This document shows positions 24,600 to 33,440 of a stretch of DNA of 64,000 nucleotides, one piece after another. The position numbers and the translations under genes are program-made. The notes below the pieces were generated by a model that saw only the letters and a list, made by a program, of their open reading frames with translations, was not told where the DNA came from and searched no databases. Every line of letters starts with the position of its first letter. Within the stretch, counting starts at the first letter, position 1. The stretch covers positions 19,207 to 83,206 of the forward strand of contig JAJYRQ010000014.1 in the NCBI GenBank assembly GCA_021794015.1, read 5' to 3'. Source of the stretch: Deltaproteobacteria bacterium (lineage in GTDB: Bacteria; Desulfobacterota; Binatia; Binatales; Binataceae).

Positions 24600-25889
24600 A
24601 TGGCGGCGCACAGCGCACAGGGCCAGGCGGCGCTCGAGGCCTATCCGGGCATCGTTGTTGTGGGCGGCGGAATTGCCGGCGTGAGCGCCGCGCTGGAGGC
24701 AGCCGAGGCCGGCTACGACGTCACGATTGTCGAGCGCAACCCCTATTTGGGCGGCCGGGTCGCCCAGCTTTACAAATATTTTCCCAAGCTCTGTCCGCCG
24801 TACTGCGGGCTGGAGATAAACCTGCGCCGGCTCAAGGACAATCCCCGGGTGCGCTTTTATACCATGGCAGAGGTGGCACGGGTGAGCGGCCGGCCGGGCA
24901 ATTTCGAGGTAACGCTTAGACTTAAGCCGCGCTACGTCAACGACCGCTGTACGGCCTGCGCCGCCTGCACTGCGGTCTGCCCCCAGGAACGCCCCGATGC
25001 CTTCAACTTCGCAATGGGCAAGACCAAGGCGATCTACTTGAGCCACGATCTGGCCTTTCCGATGAAGTATGCCATCGACGCCGAAAGCTGCCGGCTCTCC
25101 GAGTGCGCGCGCTGCGTTGCGGCCTGCCCCTACGACGCCATCGACCTTGCGATGCAGCCGAAAAGCGTCACCCTCAAGGCGGGCGCGATCGTCGTCGCCA
25201 CCGGCTGGGACCCTTACGATGCGCGCCGGCTGGACAACCTGGGGGCCGGCGGCTTGGCCGACGTGATCACCAACGTTGCGATGGAGCGCCTGGCCGCGGC
25301 CAACGGCCCTACCGGCGGCCGCATCGTGCGCCCCTCCGACGGTCGCGAGGTGATGAGCGCGGCCTTTGTCCAGTGCGCCGGCTCGCGCGACCATAATCAC
25401 CTGGGCTACTGCTCGGCGATCTGCTGCCTGGCCTCGCTCAAGCAGGCGGTCTACCTCTGCGAGCGCAACCCCAAGGCGCGCGCGGACATTTTCTATATCG
25501 ACCTGCGTACCCCCGGCACCTATGAATTCTTCGCCCAGAAGGTTTTCAGCAACGAGCGCATCACTGCAACCAAGGGCAAGGTGGCCAGAATAGGCCTCGA
25601 CCAGGCCGGCGGCCAGCTCGTGGTCGAGGCGGAAAAGATCGCCTCGGCTGAAAAGCTCAGGCTTGCGGTTGACCTGGTCGTGCTTGCCACCGGCATGGTT
25701 CCAAGCCTGGCCGGCGGCGGCATCGCGGGGATGCCGGCGCCCGATTCGGATGGATTCATGTCCGAAGGCGAGGGCATTTTCGCCGCCGGATGCGCCAAGG
25801 GACCGCTGGACGTCGCCAGCACGGTCCAGGACGCGATTGCCGCCGCGGCCCTGGCGGTCGAAACGGTACGGGCGGCCGCCCGGGGGTAG
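24600..25889 (+). CDS. qmoA: Quinone-interacting membrane-bound oxidoreductase subunit A (HdrA-like)
   Basis: 429 residues. FAD-binding protein of the HdrA family: VVVGGGIAGVSAALEAAEAG at the N-terminus, then CPPYCGLEINLRRLKDN. A cysteine-rich part follows: DRCTACAACTAVCPQERPDA and CRLSECARCVAACPYDAIDL, giving binding sites for iron-sulfur clusters. The C-terminal FAD part is EGIFAAGCAKGPLDVASTVQDA. QmoA is the cytoplasmic flavoprotein that exchanges electrons with AprBA. It lies 38 bp after aprA and 4 bp before qmoB. Confidence 0.94.
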   Translation: MAAHSAQGQAALEAYPGIVVVGGGIAGVSAALEAAEAGYDVTIVERNPYLGGRVAQLYKYFPKLCPPYCGLEINLRRLKDNPRVRFYTMAEVARVSGRPGNFEVTLRLKPRYVNDRCTACAACTAVCPQERPDAFNFAMGKTKAIYLSHDLAFPMKYAIDAESCRLSECARCVAACPYDAIDLAMQPKSVTLKAGAIVVATGWDPYDARRLDNLGAGGLADVITNVAMERLAAANGPTGGRIVRPSDGREVMSAAFVQCAGSRDHNHLGYCSAICCLASLKQAVYLCERNPKARADIFYIDLRTPGTYEFFAQKVFSNERITATKGKVARIGLDQAGGQLVVEAEKIASAEKLRLAVDLVVLATGMVPSLAGGGIAGMPAPDSDGFMSEGEGIFAAGCAKGPLDVASTVQDAIAAAALAVETVRAAARG

Positions 25890-25893
25890 CGCA

Positions 25894-28032
25894 ATGGCGG
25901 GAAAGCTTGGCGTCTACCTGTGCGCCGGATGCGGCATCGGCGAGGCGCTCGATCTCGGCCAACTTGCAAAGACGGCCGAAGGTGCCGGCGCCTCGGTGCG
26001 CCGCTCGCACGCCTTCTGCCTCGAGGACGCTGCGCTCATCCGCGCCGATGTCGAAGGCGGGACGGTCAACGGCGCCGTCATTGCCGCCTGTTCGCCGCGC
26101 GTCAACCGCGACGTCTTTCGTTTTCCCGAAGCTGTGGTTGAGCGGGTCAACCTGCGCGAGCAGGTGGTCTGGAGCCATCCGCCGGGCGCCGGCGAAACCC
26201 AGAGCATGGCAGGCGACCTGCTCGCGATGGGGCTGGCATGCGCCGCCCGGGCCGAGGCGCCAAAGGCACGCGCGCAAGCGGCTGAGCGCAACGTGCTGGT
26301 GGTCGGCGCCGGCATGGCCGGGGTCAGCGCGGCGCTTAGCGCGGCGCGCAGCGGGCTTGCCGTAACGCTGGTGGAGAGAGAGGAGCGGCTCGGCGGCTAC
26401 GCGGCGCGGCTTTACCGGCAGTTTGGCGAGGTGGCGTCGTTTGCCGGCGCCGAGATGCCGGCCATCGAGGAGAAAAGCGCCGCGCTTGCGGCGCTGGCCA
26501 ACGTAACGGTTCATCTGCGCTCGCGGGTGGTCGAAATCGCCGGCGAGCCGGGACGTTTCAAGGTCCGCATCGCCGCCGCCGACGGCACCGAGCGCGAGGC
26601 CATCGCCGGCGCGATCGTGCTGGCCACCGGATGGCGCCCGCTGGAAACCGCCAAGTATGCCCGCTACGGCCTGGGCAGCGCGCCCGATGTGGTGACCAGC
26701 CTGGAGCTGGAAGAGATGGCCCGCCACGGCACCATCGTGCGCCCCTCCGACGGCCGTCCGGCCGGGCGCGTGGCTTTCGTCTTGTGCGACGGGCACGAGG
26801 ACGACGCCCATCTGCCCTACGGCGGCAGCGTGGCAAGCCTGGTCGCGCTTAAGCAGGCCCTTTACGTTCGCCTGCTCAACCCGCACGCCACGGCGTTCAT
26901 CTTTTACGGCGACCTGCAAACACCGGGCCGCTACGAGTACTTCTACGAAAGCGTGCAGGCCGATCCGGGCGTGATGCTCTGCCAGGGCGCCTCGGTTGCG
27001 GTAAAGCGGCGTGAGGACGGCGCGCTCGTGGTTGCGGCCGAGGGAACGCCCTTGGGCCCCAGCGTCGAGCTCCCGGTCGACTTGGTGGTGCTTTCCGCCG
27101 GCATGGTGCCGGAGCTGGGCGCCGCCGAGCCGGCACTAAACCTGCGCTATCTCCAGGGCAAAGGCGTGCCGGTTAGCAAGTTCGGGTTTGCTGAATCGAA
27201 CTTCATCTGCTTTCCCTACGAAAGCCGGCGCAGCGGCATCTACGCCGCCGGCGCGGTGCGCCAGGCGATGGACCTGGCCGCCGCCGAGCGCGACGGCCGC
27301 GCCGCGGCGCTCAAGGCAATCCAGGCGATCGAGCGCTCGGCAACCGGCGAGGCGCTCCATCCGCGCAGCGGCGACTTGAGCTTCCCAGGCTTCTTCCTGC
27401 AAAAATGCACCTCCTGCGGCCGCTGCACCCAGGAATGCCCGTTCGGCGCCCTGGAACTGAACGAGCGCAAAAACCCGGTCCTGAACGTCAACCGATGCCG
27501 GCGCTGCGGCATTTGCATGGGCGCCTGCCCGGTACAGATAATCTCTTTCTCCAACTACTCCGTCGATATGCTATCGGCGATGATCCGGGCGGTCGAAATT
27601 CCCGAAGCTCCCGCCGATCCGCCGCCCCGCATCCTGGTGTTCGCTTGCGAGAACGACGCCTACCCGGCGCTCGATATGGCCGGGCTAAGGCGGCTTCACT
27701 GGTCCGCCGCCCTGCGTATCATCCCGGTGCGATGCCTCGGCTCGGTCAACAGCATCCTGGTGACCGACGCCGTATCGCGCGGCTTCGACGGCGTGGCGCT
27801 GCTCGGCTGCCGCCCGGGCGAAGACTATCAGTGCCACTTCATCCAGGGCAGCGAGCTTCTGGGCACTCGGATGGTCAATATGCGCGAGACGCTGGGGCGG
27901 CTGATGCTTGAGCCTGAACGCGTGTCGGTGCTGGAGGTGGCGATCTCGGATTTTGACAAACTTCCAGCGATGCTTGAAGAATTTGTAGACACCGTACAGC
28001 AGCTCGGCCCCAACCCGATGAAGGGGTTCTGA
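25894..28032 (+). CDS. qmoB: Quinone-interacting membrane-bound oxidoreductase subunit B
   Basis: 712 residues from the ATG at 25894; the frame is open further upstream inside qmoA. N-terminal HdrA-like part (LCAGCGIGEALDLG, AACSPRVNRDVF), FAD domain beginning VLVVGAGMAGVSAALSAARSG (about residue 130), then two [4Fe-4S] motifs (CTSCGRCTQECP and CRRCGICMGACP, about 500-550). The C-terminus is a MvhD-like domain (VFACENDAYPALDMAGL, VRCLGSVNSILV, GCRPGEDYQC). This HdrA+MvhD fusion is the known QmoB architecture. Electron bifurcation or confurcation has been proposed for it. Confidence 0.94.
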   Translation: MAGKLGVYLCAGCGIGEALDLGQLAKTAEGAGASVRRSHAFCLEDAALIRADVEGGTVNGAVIAACSPRVNRDVFRFPEAVVERVNLREQVVWSHPPGAGETQSMAGDLLAMGLACAARAEAPKARAQAAERNVLVVGAGMAGVSAALSAARSGLAVTLVEREERLGGYAARLYRQFGEVASFAGAEMPAIEEKSAALAALANVTVHLRSRVVEIAGEPGRFKVRIAAADGTEREAIAGAIVLATGWRPLETAKYARYGLGSAPDVVTSLELEEMARHGTIVRPSDGRPAGRVAFVLCDGHEDDAHLPYGGSVASLVALKQALYVRLLNPHATAFIFYGDLQTPGRYEYFYESVQADPGVMLCQGASVAVKRREDGALVVAAEGTPLGPSVELPVDLVVLSAGMVPELGAAEPALNLRYLQGKGVPVSKFGFAESNFICFPYESRRSGIYAAGAVRQAMDLAAAERDGRAAALKAIQAIERSATGEALHPRSGDLSFPGFFLQKCTSCGRCTQECPFGALELNERKNPVLNVNRCRRCGICMGACPVQIISFSNYSVDMLSAMIRAVEIPEAPADPPPRILVFACENDAYPALDMAGLRRLHWSAALRIIPVRCLGSVNSILVTDAVSRGFDGVALLGCRPGEDYQCHFIQGSELLGTRMVNMRETLGRLMLEPERVSVLEVAISDFDKLPAMLEEFVDTVQQLGPNPMKGF

Positions 28033-28034
28033 CG

Positions 28035-29240
28035 ATGGCCGCGCTGATCGAGCCGGACCTGGAATTCAAGCGGGCGATCCTTGGGCTGGACGCTCCCGAC
28101 CTCACGGCCTGCTACCAGTGCGGCACCTGTTCGGCGGTCTGTCCGCTCTCGACGCCGGACAATCCCTTTCCGCGCAAGGAGATGGCCTGGGTGAATTGGG
28201 GGCTCAAGGAGCGGGTGCTAAGCAACGCGTCGATCTGGCTTTGCCACCAGTGCGCCGAGTGCAGCGCCTACTGTCCGCGCGGGGCCGGGCCGGCCAGCGT
28301 GATGGCAGCGTTGCGGGATTTCAGCGTGCGCCATTACGCGGCGCCGGCCTTCATGGGCCGCGCCCTGGGAGCGCCGCGCCATCTCTTGTTGCTGTTTGGG
28401 GCTCCGGTGGTGCTGCTGCTTTTGCTGTTGGCCGGTTTGGGCCACCTTGACGGGCTGCCGGCGGGACGCATCGTCTTTGCCAAGTTCATCCCGGATGGCT
28501 GGGTCGAAGTGATCTATTCGCTGGCGGTTGGATTGGCGCTGGCGGCAGCCGCCTGGAGCGGCCTGCGCTACTTAAATGCGATGCAGCAGGCGGGGCAGGG
28601 GCGGGTAGGCGCGGCGGAGCTGGCCGGCGCCGTGGTTGCGACGCTGCGGGCGATCTTTTCGCAGCGCAATTTCAAGGACTGCACGCGAAAGCGGCCGGGG
28701 TTGCGCAAAACCTACCGGGAGCATGCGCACCGCGCCCACCTGGCGCTTTTTTACGGCTTTCTCGGCCTGGTGATTACCACGACCTCGGTGGCCGTCGGAA
28801 TGTACGTGTTCGATTACCAGGAGCCGTGGCCGCTATGGCACCCGGTCAAAATTCTGGGCAATGCAAGCGGCGCGGTACTGATTGCGGGACTCGCCGTCTT
28901 TTCGTGGCGGCGCGCCGCCGACGCCGCCCGCGCCGGCAAGAGCACCTACACGGATTGGCTCCTGCTGACCGTGTTGGCGCTCACCGCGCTGACCGGCTTT
29001 GCCTGCGAGGCGACCCGGCTGGCCGGGCTGCGGCAGGTTGCCTATCCAACCTATTTCGTCCACCTGGTGCTGGTCTTTTTCCTGCTGGTCTACTTTCCCT
29101 ATACCAAGTTCAGCCACGTGGTTTACCGGTCGGCGGCGATGCTCTACAGCGCGGCAATCGCGGCGCGCCTGCCCGCCGCGCGGGCGGCGCAGGCAGGCCT
29201 GCCGGCGGCGGATGCGGCGCGCTCCTTGCCGGCGGCATGA
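28035..29240 (+). CDS. qmoC: Quinone-interacting membrane-bound oxidoreductase subunit C
   Basis: 401 residues. N-terminal HdrC-like part with two [4Fe-4S] motifs (CYQCGTCSAVCP, CHQCAECSAYCPRG), then a membrane part resembling the cytochrome b of NarI/DsrM type with about six helices (for example HLLLLFGAPVVLLLLLLAGL, LLTVLALTALTGFACEATR). Histidines in helices (HRAHLALFYGFLG, YFVHLVLVFFL) are candidate haem ligands. It links QmoAB to the quinone pool. The last about 24 residues (RLPAARAAQAGLPAADAARS) are encoded by a GC palindromic repeat and are not family sequence. The stop overlaps the HIT gene. Confidence 0.94.
   Translation: MAALIEPDLEFKRAILGLDAPDLTACYQCGTCSAVCPLSTPDNPFPRKEMAWVNWGLKERVLSNASIWLCHQCAECSAYCPRGAGPASVMAALRDFSVRHYAAPAFMGRALGAPRHLLLLFGAPVVLLLLLLAGLGHLDGLPAGRIVFAKFIPDGWVEVIYSLAVGLALAAAAWSGLRYLNAMQQAGQGRVGAAELAGAVVATLRAIFSQRNFKDCTRKRPGLRKTYREHAHRAHLALFYGFLGLVITTTSVAVGMYVFDYQEPWPLWHPVKILGNASGAVLIAGLAVFSWRRAADAARAGKSTYTDWLLLTVLALTALTGFACEATRLAGLRQVAYPTYFVHLVLVFFLLVYFPYTKFSHVVYRSAAMLYSAAIAARLPAARAAQAGLPAADAARSLPAA
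29168..29198. repeat. Dispersed GC palindrome inside the qmoC 3' end
   Basis: Arms GCCTGCC (29168-29174) and GGCAGGC (29192-29198) surround a CGCCGCGCGGGCGG core that can itself pair. It has been read through as the Ala/Arg-rich C-terminal tail of QmoC. Same family as 15975-16018. Confidence 0.5.
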
Positions 29241-29632
29241 GCGCTTCGGCCGATTCCTGCATTTTCTGCCGCCCGCGCGGGGTGGTGCGGGAAAATCGCC
29301 TGGCCTACGCCACGCGCGACAGCTACCCGGTCAGCCCGGGCCATACGCTGGTAATTTCGCGCCGCCACTGCGCGGGCCTTTTCGAGCTGGAGCCGGAGGA
29401 ACTGCAAGCCTGCCTGGAACTGCTCTTCGAGGAGCAGCGGGCACTAGCGGCCGAGTTTAAGCCCGACGGCTACAATGTCGGCGTCAACGTCGGCCGGGCG
29501 GCGGGCCAGAGCATCTTCCACGTCCACATTCACCTGATCCCGCGCTATGCCGGCGACCATCCGCGCCCGCAGGGCGGGGTGCGCAACGTGCTTCCCAGGA
29601 AGGCCGACTACCCGCGCCAGCCAACGCCGTAG
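29237..29632 (+). CDS. HIT family nucleotide hydrolase/phosphorylase
   Basis: 131 residues starting at the ATGA overlap with qmoC. It has the HIT signature HVHIHLIP near residue 95, a CIFC pair at the N-terminus, and YPVSPGHTLVISRRH, all typical of Hint/FHIT-like proteins that cleave nucleoside phosphoramidates or dinucleotides; some act on APS-like substrates. Co-translation with the APS/Qmo operon is suggestive: HIT-family enzymes with adenylylsulfatase or APS phosphorylase activity are known, so a role in APS turnover is an inference worth testing. Confidence 0.9.
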   Translation: MSASADSCIFCRPRGVVRENRLAYATRDSYPVSPGHTLVISRRHCAGLFELEPEELQACLELLFEEQRALAAEFKPDGYNVGVNVGRAAGQSIFHVHIHLIPRYAGDHPRPQGGVRNVLPRKADYPRQPTP

Positions 29633-29661
29633 GCGGCCGGGCCGCACCGTTGGCCGCCTTT
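29632..29661 (+). terminator. Weak terminator candidate after the qmo operon
   Basis: Arms GGCGGCC (29632-29638) and GGCCGCC (29652-29658) are perfectly complementary with a 13-nt loop, followed by only TTT. It lies right after the HIT stop, in the convergent gap before the toxin gene. Confidence 0.35.
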
Positions 29662-29942
29662 CACCTCTCGGACCAACGCCGTGCACCATGAAGGACGCGC
29701 AGGATTTCCACCTCTGCGCCGCGCACGCGGTAGGGGACTATGTAAGGCGTTCCCGGGATCACCAACTCGCGCGTGCTCGGCACGCGCCCGGCGCGTCCGG
29801 CAGCCGGGTATTCAGCGAGCAGGTGCGCTCCTGGGCGAATGCGCCGCGCCGTTTCGGCGGCTGCGGATGGGTTGTCGCGGGCGATATAGGCTCTCACTGC
29901 CTTTAGGTCCTCGACCGCTTGGTCCAGCCACTTGATCGTCAC
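29661..29942 (-). CDS. RelE/ParE-family toxin
   Basis: 93 residues from the GTG at 29942, which overlaps the antitoxin stop (GTGA). It matches the ParE/RelE pattern: IKWLDQAVEDLKAVRAYIAR, NPSAAAETARRI, GRAGRVPSTRELVIPGTPYI and EVEILRVLHGARRW. Toxins of this superfamily inhibit gyrase or cleave ribosome-bound mRNA; the closer likeness to ParE favours gyrase, but this is not certain. A longer frame from 30071 is not supported because it runs through the antitoxin gene. Confidence 0.9.
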   Translation of the reverse strand: MTIKWLDQAVEDLKAVRAYIARDNPSAAAETARRIRPGAHLLAEYPAAGRAGRVPSTRELVIPGTPYIVPYRVRGAEVEILRVLHGARRWSER

Positions 29943-30223
29943 CGCGGCGGCTTGCGCTCCTGCGGCGCGCCCCAGCTCGCCAGCCACGCGTCGACTTCTT
30001 CGTGGCCTAGCCAACGCGCCTCTTTTTGGCCGGCGCGCTTTAGCGCGTCCCGGATGGCGCTTATCTGCCATTGGTTGACATCGAGGTAGCTTCTAACGGC
30101 TTGCGCAGCAAGCCAGGCTTTGGACCGATCAGTGGCTTGCGCGAGGTCTTCGAGCCCCTTGAGTGCGTCTACGTCAAGCCTGATGGTCATGGTTCGAGAG
30201 GCGGGCGTCTTGCGTGCTCTCAT
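29939..30223 (-). CDS. CopG/RHH-type antitoxin
   Basis: 94 residues from the ATG at 30223; starts at 30253 and 30190 (MTIRLDVD) are alternatives. It has the ribbon-helix-helix pattern TMTIRLDVDALKGLEDLAQA, then DRSKAWLAAQAVRSYL, followed by a toxin-neutralising C-terminal segment (ISAIRDALKRAGQ...HEEVDAWLASW). It should bind its own promoter as a dimer and neutralise the ParE-like toxin encoded next in the operon. Confidence 0.9.
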   Translation of the reverse strand: MRARKTPASRTMTIRLDVDALKGLEDLAQATDRSKAWLAAQAVRSYLDVNQWQISAIRDALKRAGQKEARWLGHEEVDAWLASWGAPQERKPPR

Positions 30224-30233
30224 GTGTTCACAT
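30222..30233. promoter_or_regulatory. Candidate antitoxin operator
   Basis: ATGTG-TT-CACAT is a 12-bp palindrome at the 5' end of the antitoxin gene. Ribbon-helix-helix antitoxins usually repress their operon through such short dyads. It overlaps the chosen start; if it is the operator, translation may begin at 30190 instead. Confidence 0.4.
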
Positions 30234-30355
30234 TCATACAAAACGGCACGCAAGGCAACCGGTGCTGCCAGCCGCTATTCATAAGTTCCTTTATGTTATG
30301 TAATAGCCGGGAGCCCGCGGAACGGCCGGCGCTGGGTGCGCCGGCGGCGCTCGGT

Positions 30356-32776
30356 CTAGCTCATGGAGGGTTCGGCCGGCGCGCCGCTTGCGAACTGCGC
30401 GGGTGCGATGGAATTGAGCGCCTGCAGCAAAACCGCCTTTCTTACCGGCTTGCTGATATGCGCCGTACATCCGGCGGCCAGGCTCTCCCGCACGTCGTCG
30501 TCGAAGGTCGAGGCGGTAAGCGCGATAATCGGGGTGGGCGCTCGGCCCTGCTCGGTCTCCCAGGCGCGGATGGCCTTGGTGGCCGCGTAGCCGTCCATCA
30601 CCGGCATCTGGTGGTCCATCAGCACCAGGTCGTAGCGGCCGCGCCTGAACTTTTCCACCGCCGCGGCGCCGTTGTCGGCAAAGTCGAGGCGGAAAGGCGC
30701 GTCCTTGAGGTAGAGCCGGATGAGCATCTGATTGTCCGGCGAGTCTTCGGCCAGCAGGATGTGAAGCCGGATCTTTTCGGGCGCGGGCGTCACTTCTGGT
30801 CGCGGCGCCGGTTCGGGCTTCTGCTGGGGCTGGGAAGCCGGCGCTTCCAACTCGAGCAGCGTGGTGACGGCCTTTAGCACGTCGGCGCGCTTAAGCGGTT
30901 TGACCACGAAGACGCTGAACCCGGCGTAGCCCAGGCGCGCGGTTTTGACGCCCAGATCGTAGGAGCTGAGCATCGGAATTGCCTTGAGAGGTGGCGGCCG
31001 GTCTGTGCCGGCAGGCGATCCGGCGGCGCCCAGGGTGGCCAGCGCGGCGTCGGCCTCCGGCATCCGGGCATCCAGCAGCAAGCAGTGGTACGGTTGGCCG
31101 GCTTCGGCCTGGCGCTGGATGCAGGCCGAGGCTTCGCTTACGCTGGCCGCCTCGTCAACCGCGGCGCCGGCGGCCTCAAGCATTTCGCGCAGCACCTGGC
31201 GGCTTACCGGCAGTAGGTCTGCCAGCAGGACGCGCCGTCCGGCCAGAGGCAGTGCAGGTTCTTGTGCTGCCTCTGGCGGCGCAACCTCGAACTCGAGCCG
31301 CACGTGGAAGACGCTGCCCCGGCTCGGCTCGCTTTGCGCCCAGACCTCGCCCTCCATCAGCTCGACCAGCCGTTTTACGATCGTCAGGCCAAGCCCGCTG
31401 CCGCCGTATTTGCGCGTGGTCGAGGAGTCGGCCTGGGTGAAAACGGAGAAGACGGTTGCCAGCTTGCCGGGCGGAATCCCGACGCCGGAATCGGCAACCG
31501 AGAAGTGCAGCCGGCATCTGCCGCCTGCCCGCAGCTCTGCAGGCGTATCGGCGGACGACTCGTTTTCGACCTTCAGCACGATCTCGCCCTGCTCGGTGAA
31601 CTTGACCGCGTTGCCGACGAGGTTGAGCAGTATCTGGCGCAGCCTGAGCGGGTCGCCTTTGAGGCGGCGCGGGACGTCAGGGGCAACGTGCACCACCAGC
31701 TCGAGTCCCTTTTCGTGCGCGCGCAGGCCGAAGGTCGCGCCGGCCTGTTCGGCCAGGTCCACCAGGTTGAACTCGGCATGTTCGAGCTGCAGGCGTCCGC
31801 TTTCGATCCGGGCAACGTCGAGCACGCTGTTGATCAGCTCGAGCAGGACCTGCCCGTTGGCATGCATCGTCTCCAGGTAGTGGCGCTGCTCGGTATTGAG
31901 CGGGGTTTCCTGGATGATTTCGACCATGCCCAGGATGACGTTCATCGGGGTGCGGATTTCATGTGAGATGGTCGAAAGGAACTCGGACTTGGCCTGCAAC
32001 GCAGCCATCGCCGCCCCGCGCGCCGTGGTCAGCTCGCGCTCGGTGTTTTGCAGATCGGCGACGGTCTGCCGAAGCTGGCGCTCGACCCGTTCGCGTTCGG
32101 CGATCTCCGCCCGCAGCCGCTCTCCGCTTACGGTCAGCCGGTCGACTTCAAGCTTTCGCGCGCGTGAGCGCTGCGCATGCCAGGCTGCGCCCTGCGCCAG
32201 CGCCGCGGCAACCAGCAAGCTCACCCAATGGTCGGTTATCAGCGGATCTCTGGCCCATGCCAGGGTCGCATTGAGAGTCATGGCTGCCAAGCCAGCCACT
32301 CCCACCCCTACCTGCCACTTGGGATCCCATGGCACCAGAAGTGCGGTTCCGAAAAACAGTAGCACCAAAGTCTGAAACATCGCCTCAGGTCGGCCGCCGG
32401 TCAGGATGCTGACCATGGTTGCAGCGGCGAGGACCTCGACACACAGACCAAAGGTGACGGCTTGCCACCAGCGTCTAAACCGCGAAGCACAGCTCAAGCC
32501 GAGGACTATGACAGCGGCTGCGAAATTAAGCGCGTGATAGATGGTCAGGAAGGCGATGTGCGGAGCGTTTGAATATCTTTGCCAAATAAGGTATAGAGGC
32601 TGTGAGACAGCTAGGATGAGCACAGCCATGCGAATCAGGCCGAGGGTGCTACGGAAGTTCCGGTCCTGTGCCTCAGAAGCGGCCCTGTCTAGTTCGGGCG
32701 CGGGCTTACTGGCGCCGGGCCGAACGGAACTGCCGGGCGTCGGGAATTCGCTGTCTTGCGAGTCGGCGGGGCTCAT
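30356..32776 (-). CDS. Hybrid sensor histidine kinase with two receiver domains
   Basis: About 806 residues from the ATG at 32776; GTG at 32788 is an alternative. The N-terminal region has about six hydrophobic helices (residues 50-200), so it is a membrane sensor without a large periplasmic domain. A coiled coil leads to the HisKA domain (FLSTISHEIRTPMNVILGMV, phospho-His in SHEIRTP) and an ATPase domain (NLVGNAVKFTEQG, DSGVGIPPGKL, KYGGSGLGLTIVKRLVELM). The first receiver (LLLDARMPE, Lys in VVKPLK) is divergent; the second is canonical (LLAEDSPDNQ, LVLMDHQMPVMDG, ISKPV). No response regulator gene is adjacent. It is divergent from a LuxI/FeeM-like gene. Confidence 0.93.
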   Translation of the reverse strand: MSPADSQDSEFPTPGSSVRPGASKPAPELDRAASEAQDRNFRSTLGLIRMAVLILAVSQPLYLIWQRYSNAPHIAFLTIYHALNFAAAVIVLGLSCASRFRRWWQAVTFGLCVEVLAAATMVSILTGGRPEAMFQTLVLLFFGTALLVPWDPKWQVGVGVAGLAAMTLNATLAWARDPLITDHWVSLLVAAALAQGAAWHAQRSRARKLEVDRLTVSGERLRAEIAERERVERQLRQTVADLQNTERELTTARGAAMAALQAKSEFLSTISHEIRTPMNVILGMVEIIQETPLNTEQRHYLETMHANGQVLLELINSVLDVARIESGRLQLEHAEFNLVDLAEQAGATFGLRAHEKGLELVVHVAPDVPRRLKGDPLRLRQILLNLVGNAVKFTEQGEIVLKVENESSADTPAELRAGGRCRLHFSVADSGVGIPPGKLATVFSVFTQADSSTTRKYGGSGLGLTIVKRLVELMEGEVWAQSEPSRGSVFHVRLEFEVAPPEAAQEPALPLAGRRVLLADLLPVSRQVLREMLEAAGAAVDEAASVSEASACIQRQAEAGQPYHCLLLDARMPEADAALATLGAAGSPAGTDRPPPLKAIPMLSSYDLGVKTARLGYAGFSVFVVKPLKRADVLKAVTTLLELEAPASQPQQKPEPAPRPEVTPAPEKIRLHILLAEDSPDNQMLIRLYLKDAPFRLDFADNGAAAVEKFRRGRYDLVLMDHQMPVMDGYAATKAIRAWETEQGRAPTPIIALTASTFDDDVRESLAAGCTAHISKPVRKAVLLQALNSIAPAQFASGAPAEPSMS

Positions 32777-33440
32777 CGAGAACAACACCTAGGAGAAGCG
32801 CTTTATCCAAAGGAGCTGACCAGAGGCGACAATACGAGCGTAAGGTAGGCAAACGTTCGTATCCGAGGGCTTGACACCCATTGCCGGGTGTTTGTCCCGT
32901 GGCTGCCATCTACACCGCCAGCGACGACTTGGCTGGCGCATCGTTGCAGTGGCTGTCGCCATACGGAGAACCAATGAACGACCAGATAAGGGGGGCGTTA
33001 ATGAAGACATAGAAGCAAATCGCGTACCAGCGCGCGAGGGTCATCGTGCAAACCGATCTCCATCCGACCAAGCCACTTCGGAGGCAGGTCTCTGACGTGT
33101 TGCGCCGGCCCTCTTGCCAGAGCCCCCTTCAGGCGCTGTATCTGCATCGCCACCTCCCCTCCACCTCTCATCAGCAGCAGGCGTTTCCCTCCCCGTATCG
33201 GGACGCTTCAGAGCTTCGCTCTGAAAGTATAACCGAGACAGATTACTCAGGGCTTCGTCCCGGCCTCTCCCGGCGCGCCGTTCGAAACCATCTTACCCGG
33301 TTCGAACTGCTCAAGGTATCGGCTTTTACGTTCCTAACGCTCGCCGGGCGATGGACGCTGACAGGCGTCTGTCCATCGGCGCGAGCGCTCGTTTACAGGT
33401 TTGCGGGTCGGATTCCTTACATGGTCAGGAGGTAGCGAAG
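32777..33440. other. 664-bp divergent intergenic region, lower GC
   Basis: Separates the sensor kinase from the acyltransferase-like gene. It has visibly lower GC than the neighbours. A short hairpin TTCAGAGC-TTC-GCTCTGAA lies near 33208-33226, and an interrupted dyad TACGAACG/CGCTCGTA near 32835-32865. One open frame (33046-33435) shows no domain, low-complexity composition and no ribosome site, so I do not call it a gene. Promoters for both flanking genes must be here but none is clear. Confidence 0.4.

Noticed and set aside
33046..33435. 129-residue open frame before the acyltransferase-like gene
   Set aside because: No ribosome site, no domain, and it overlaps the ribosome site of the supported gene at 33441.
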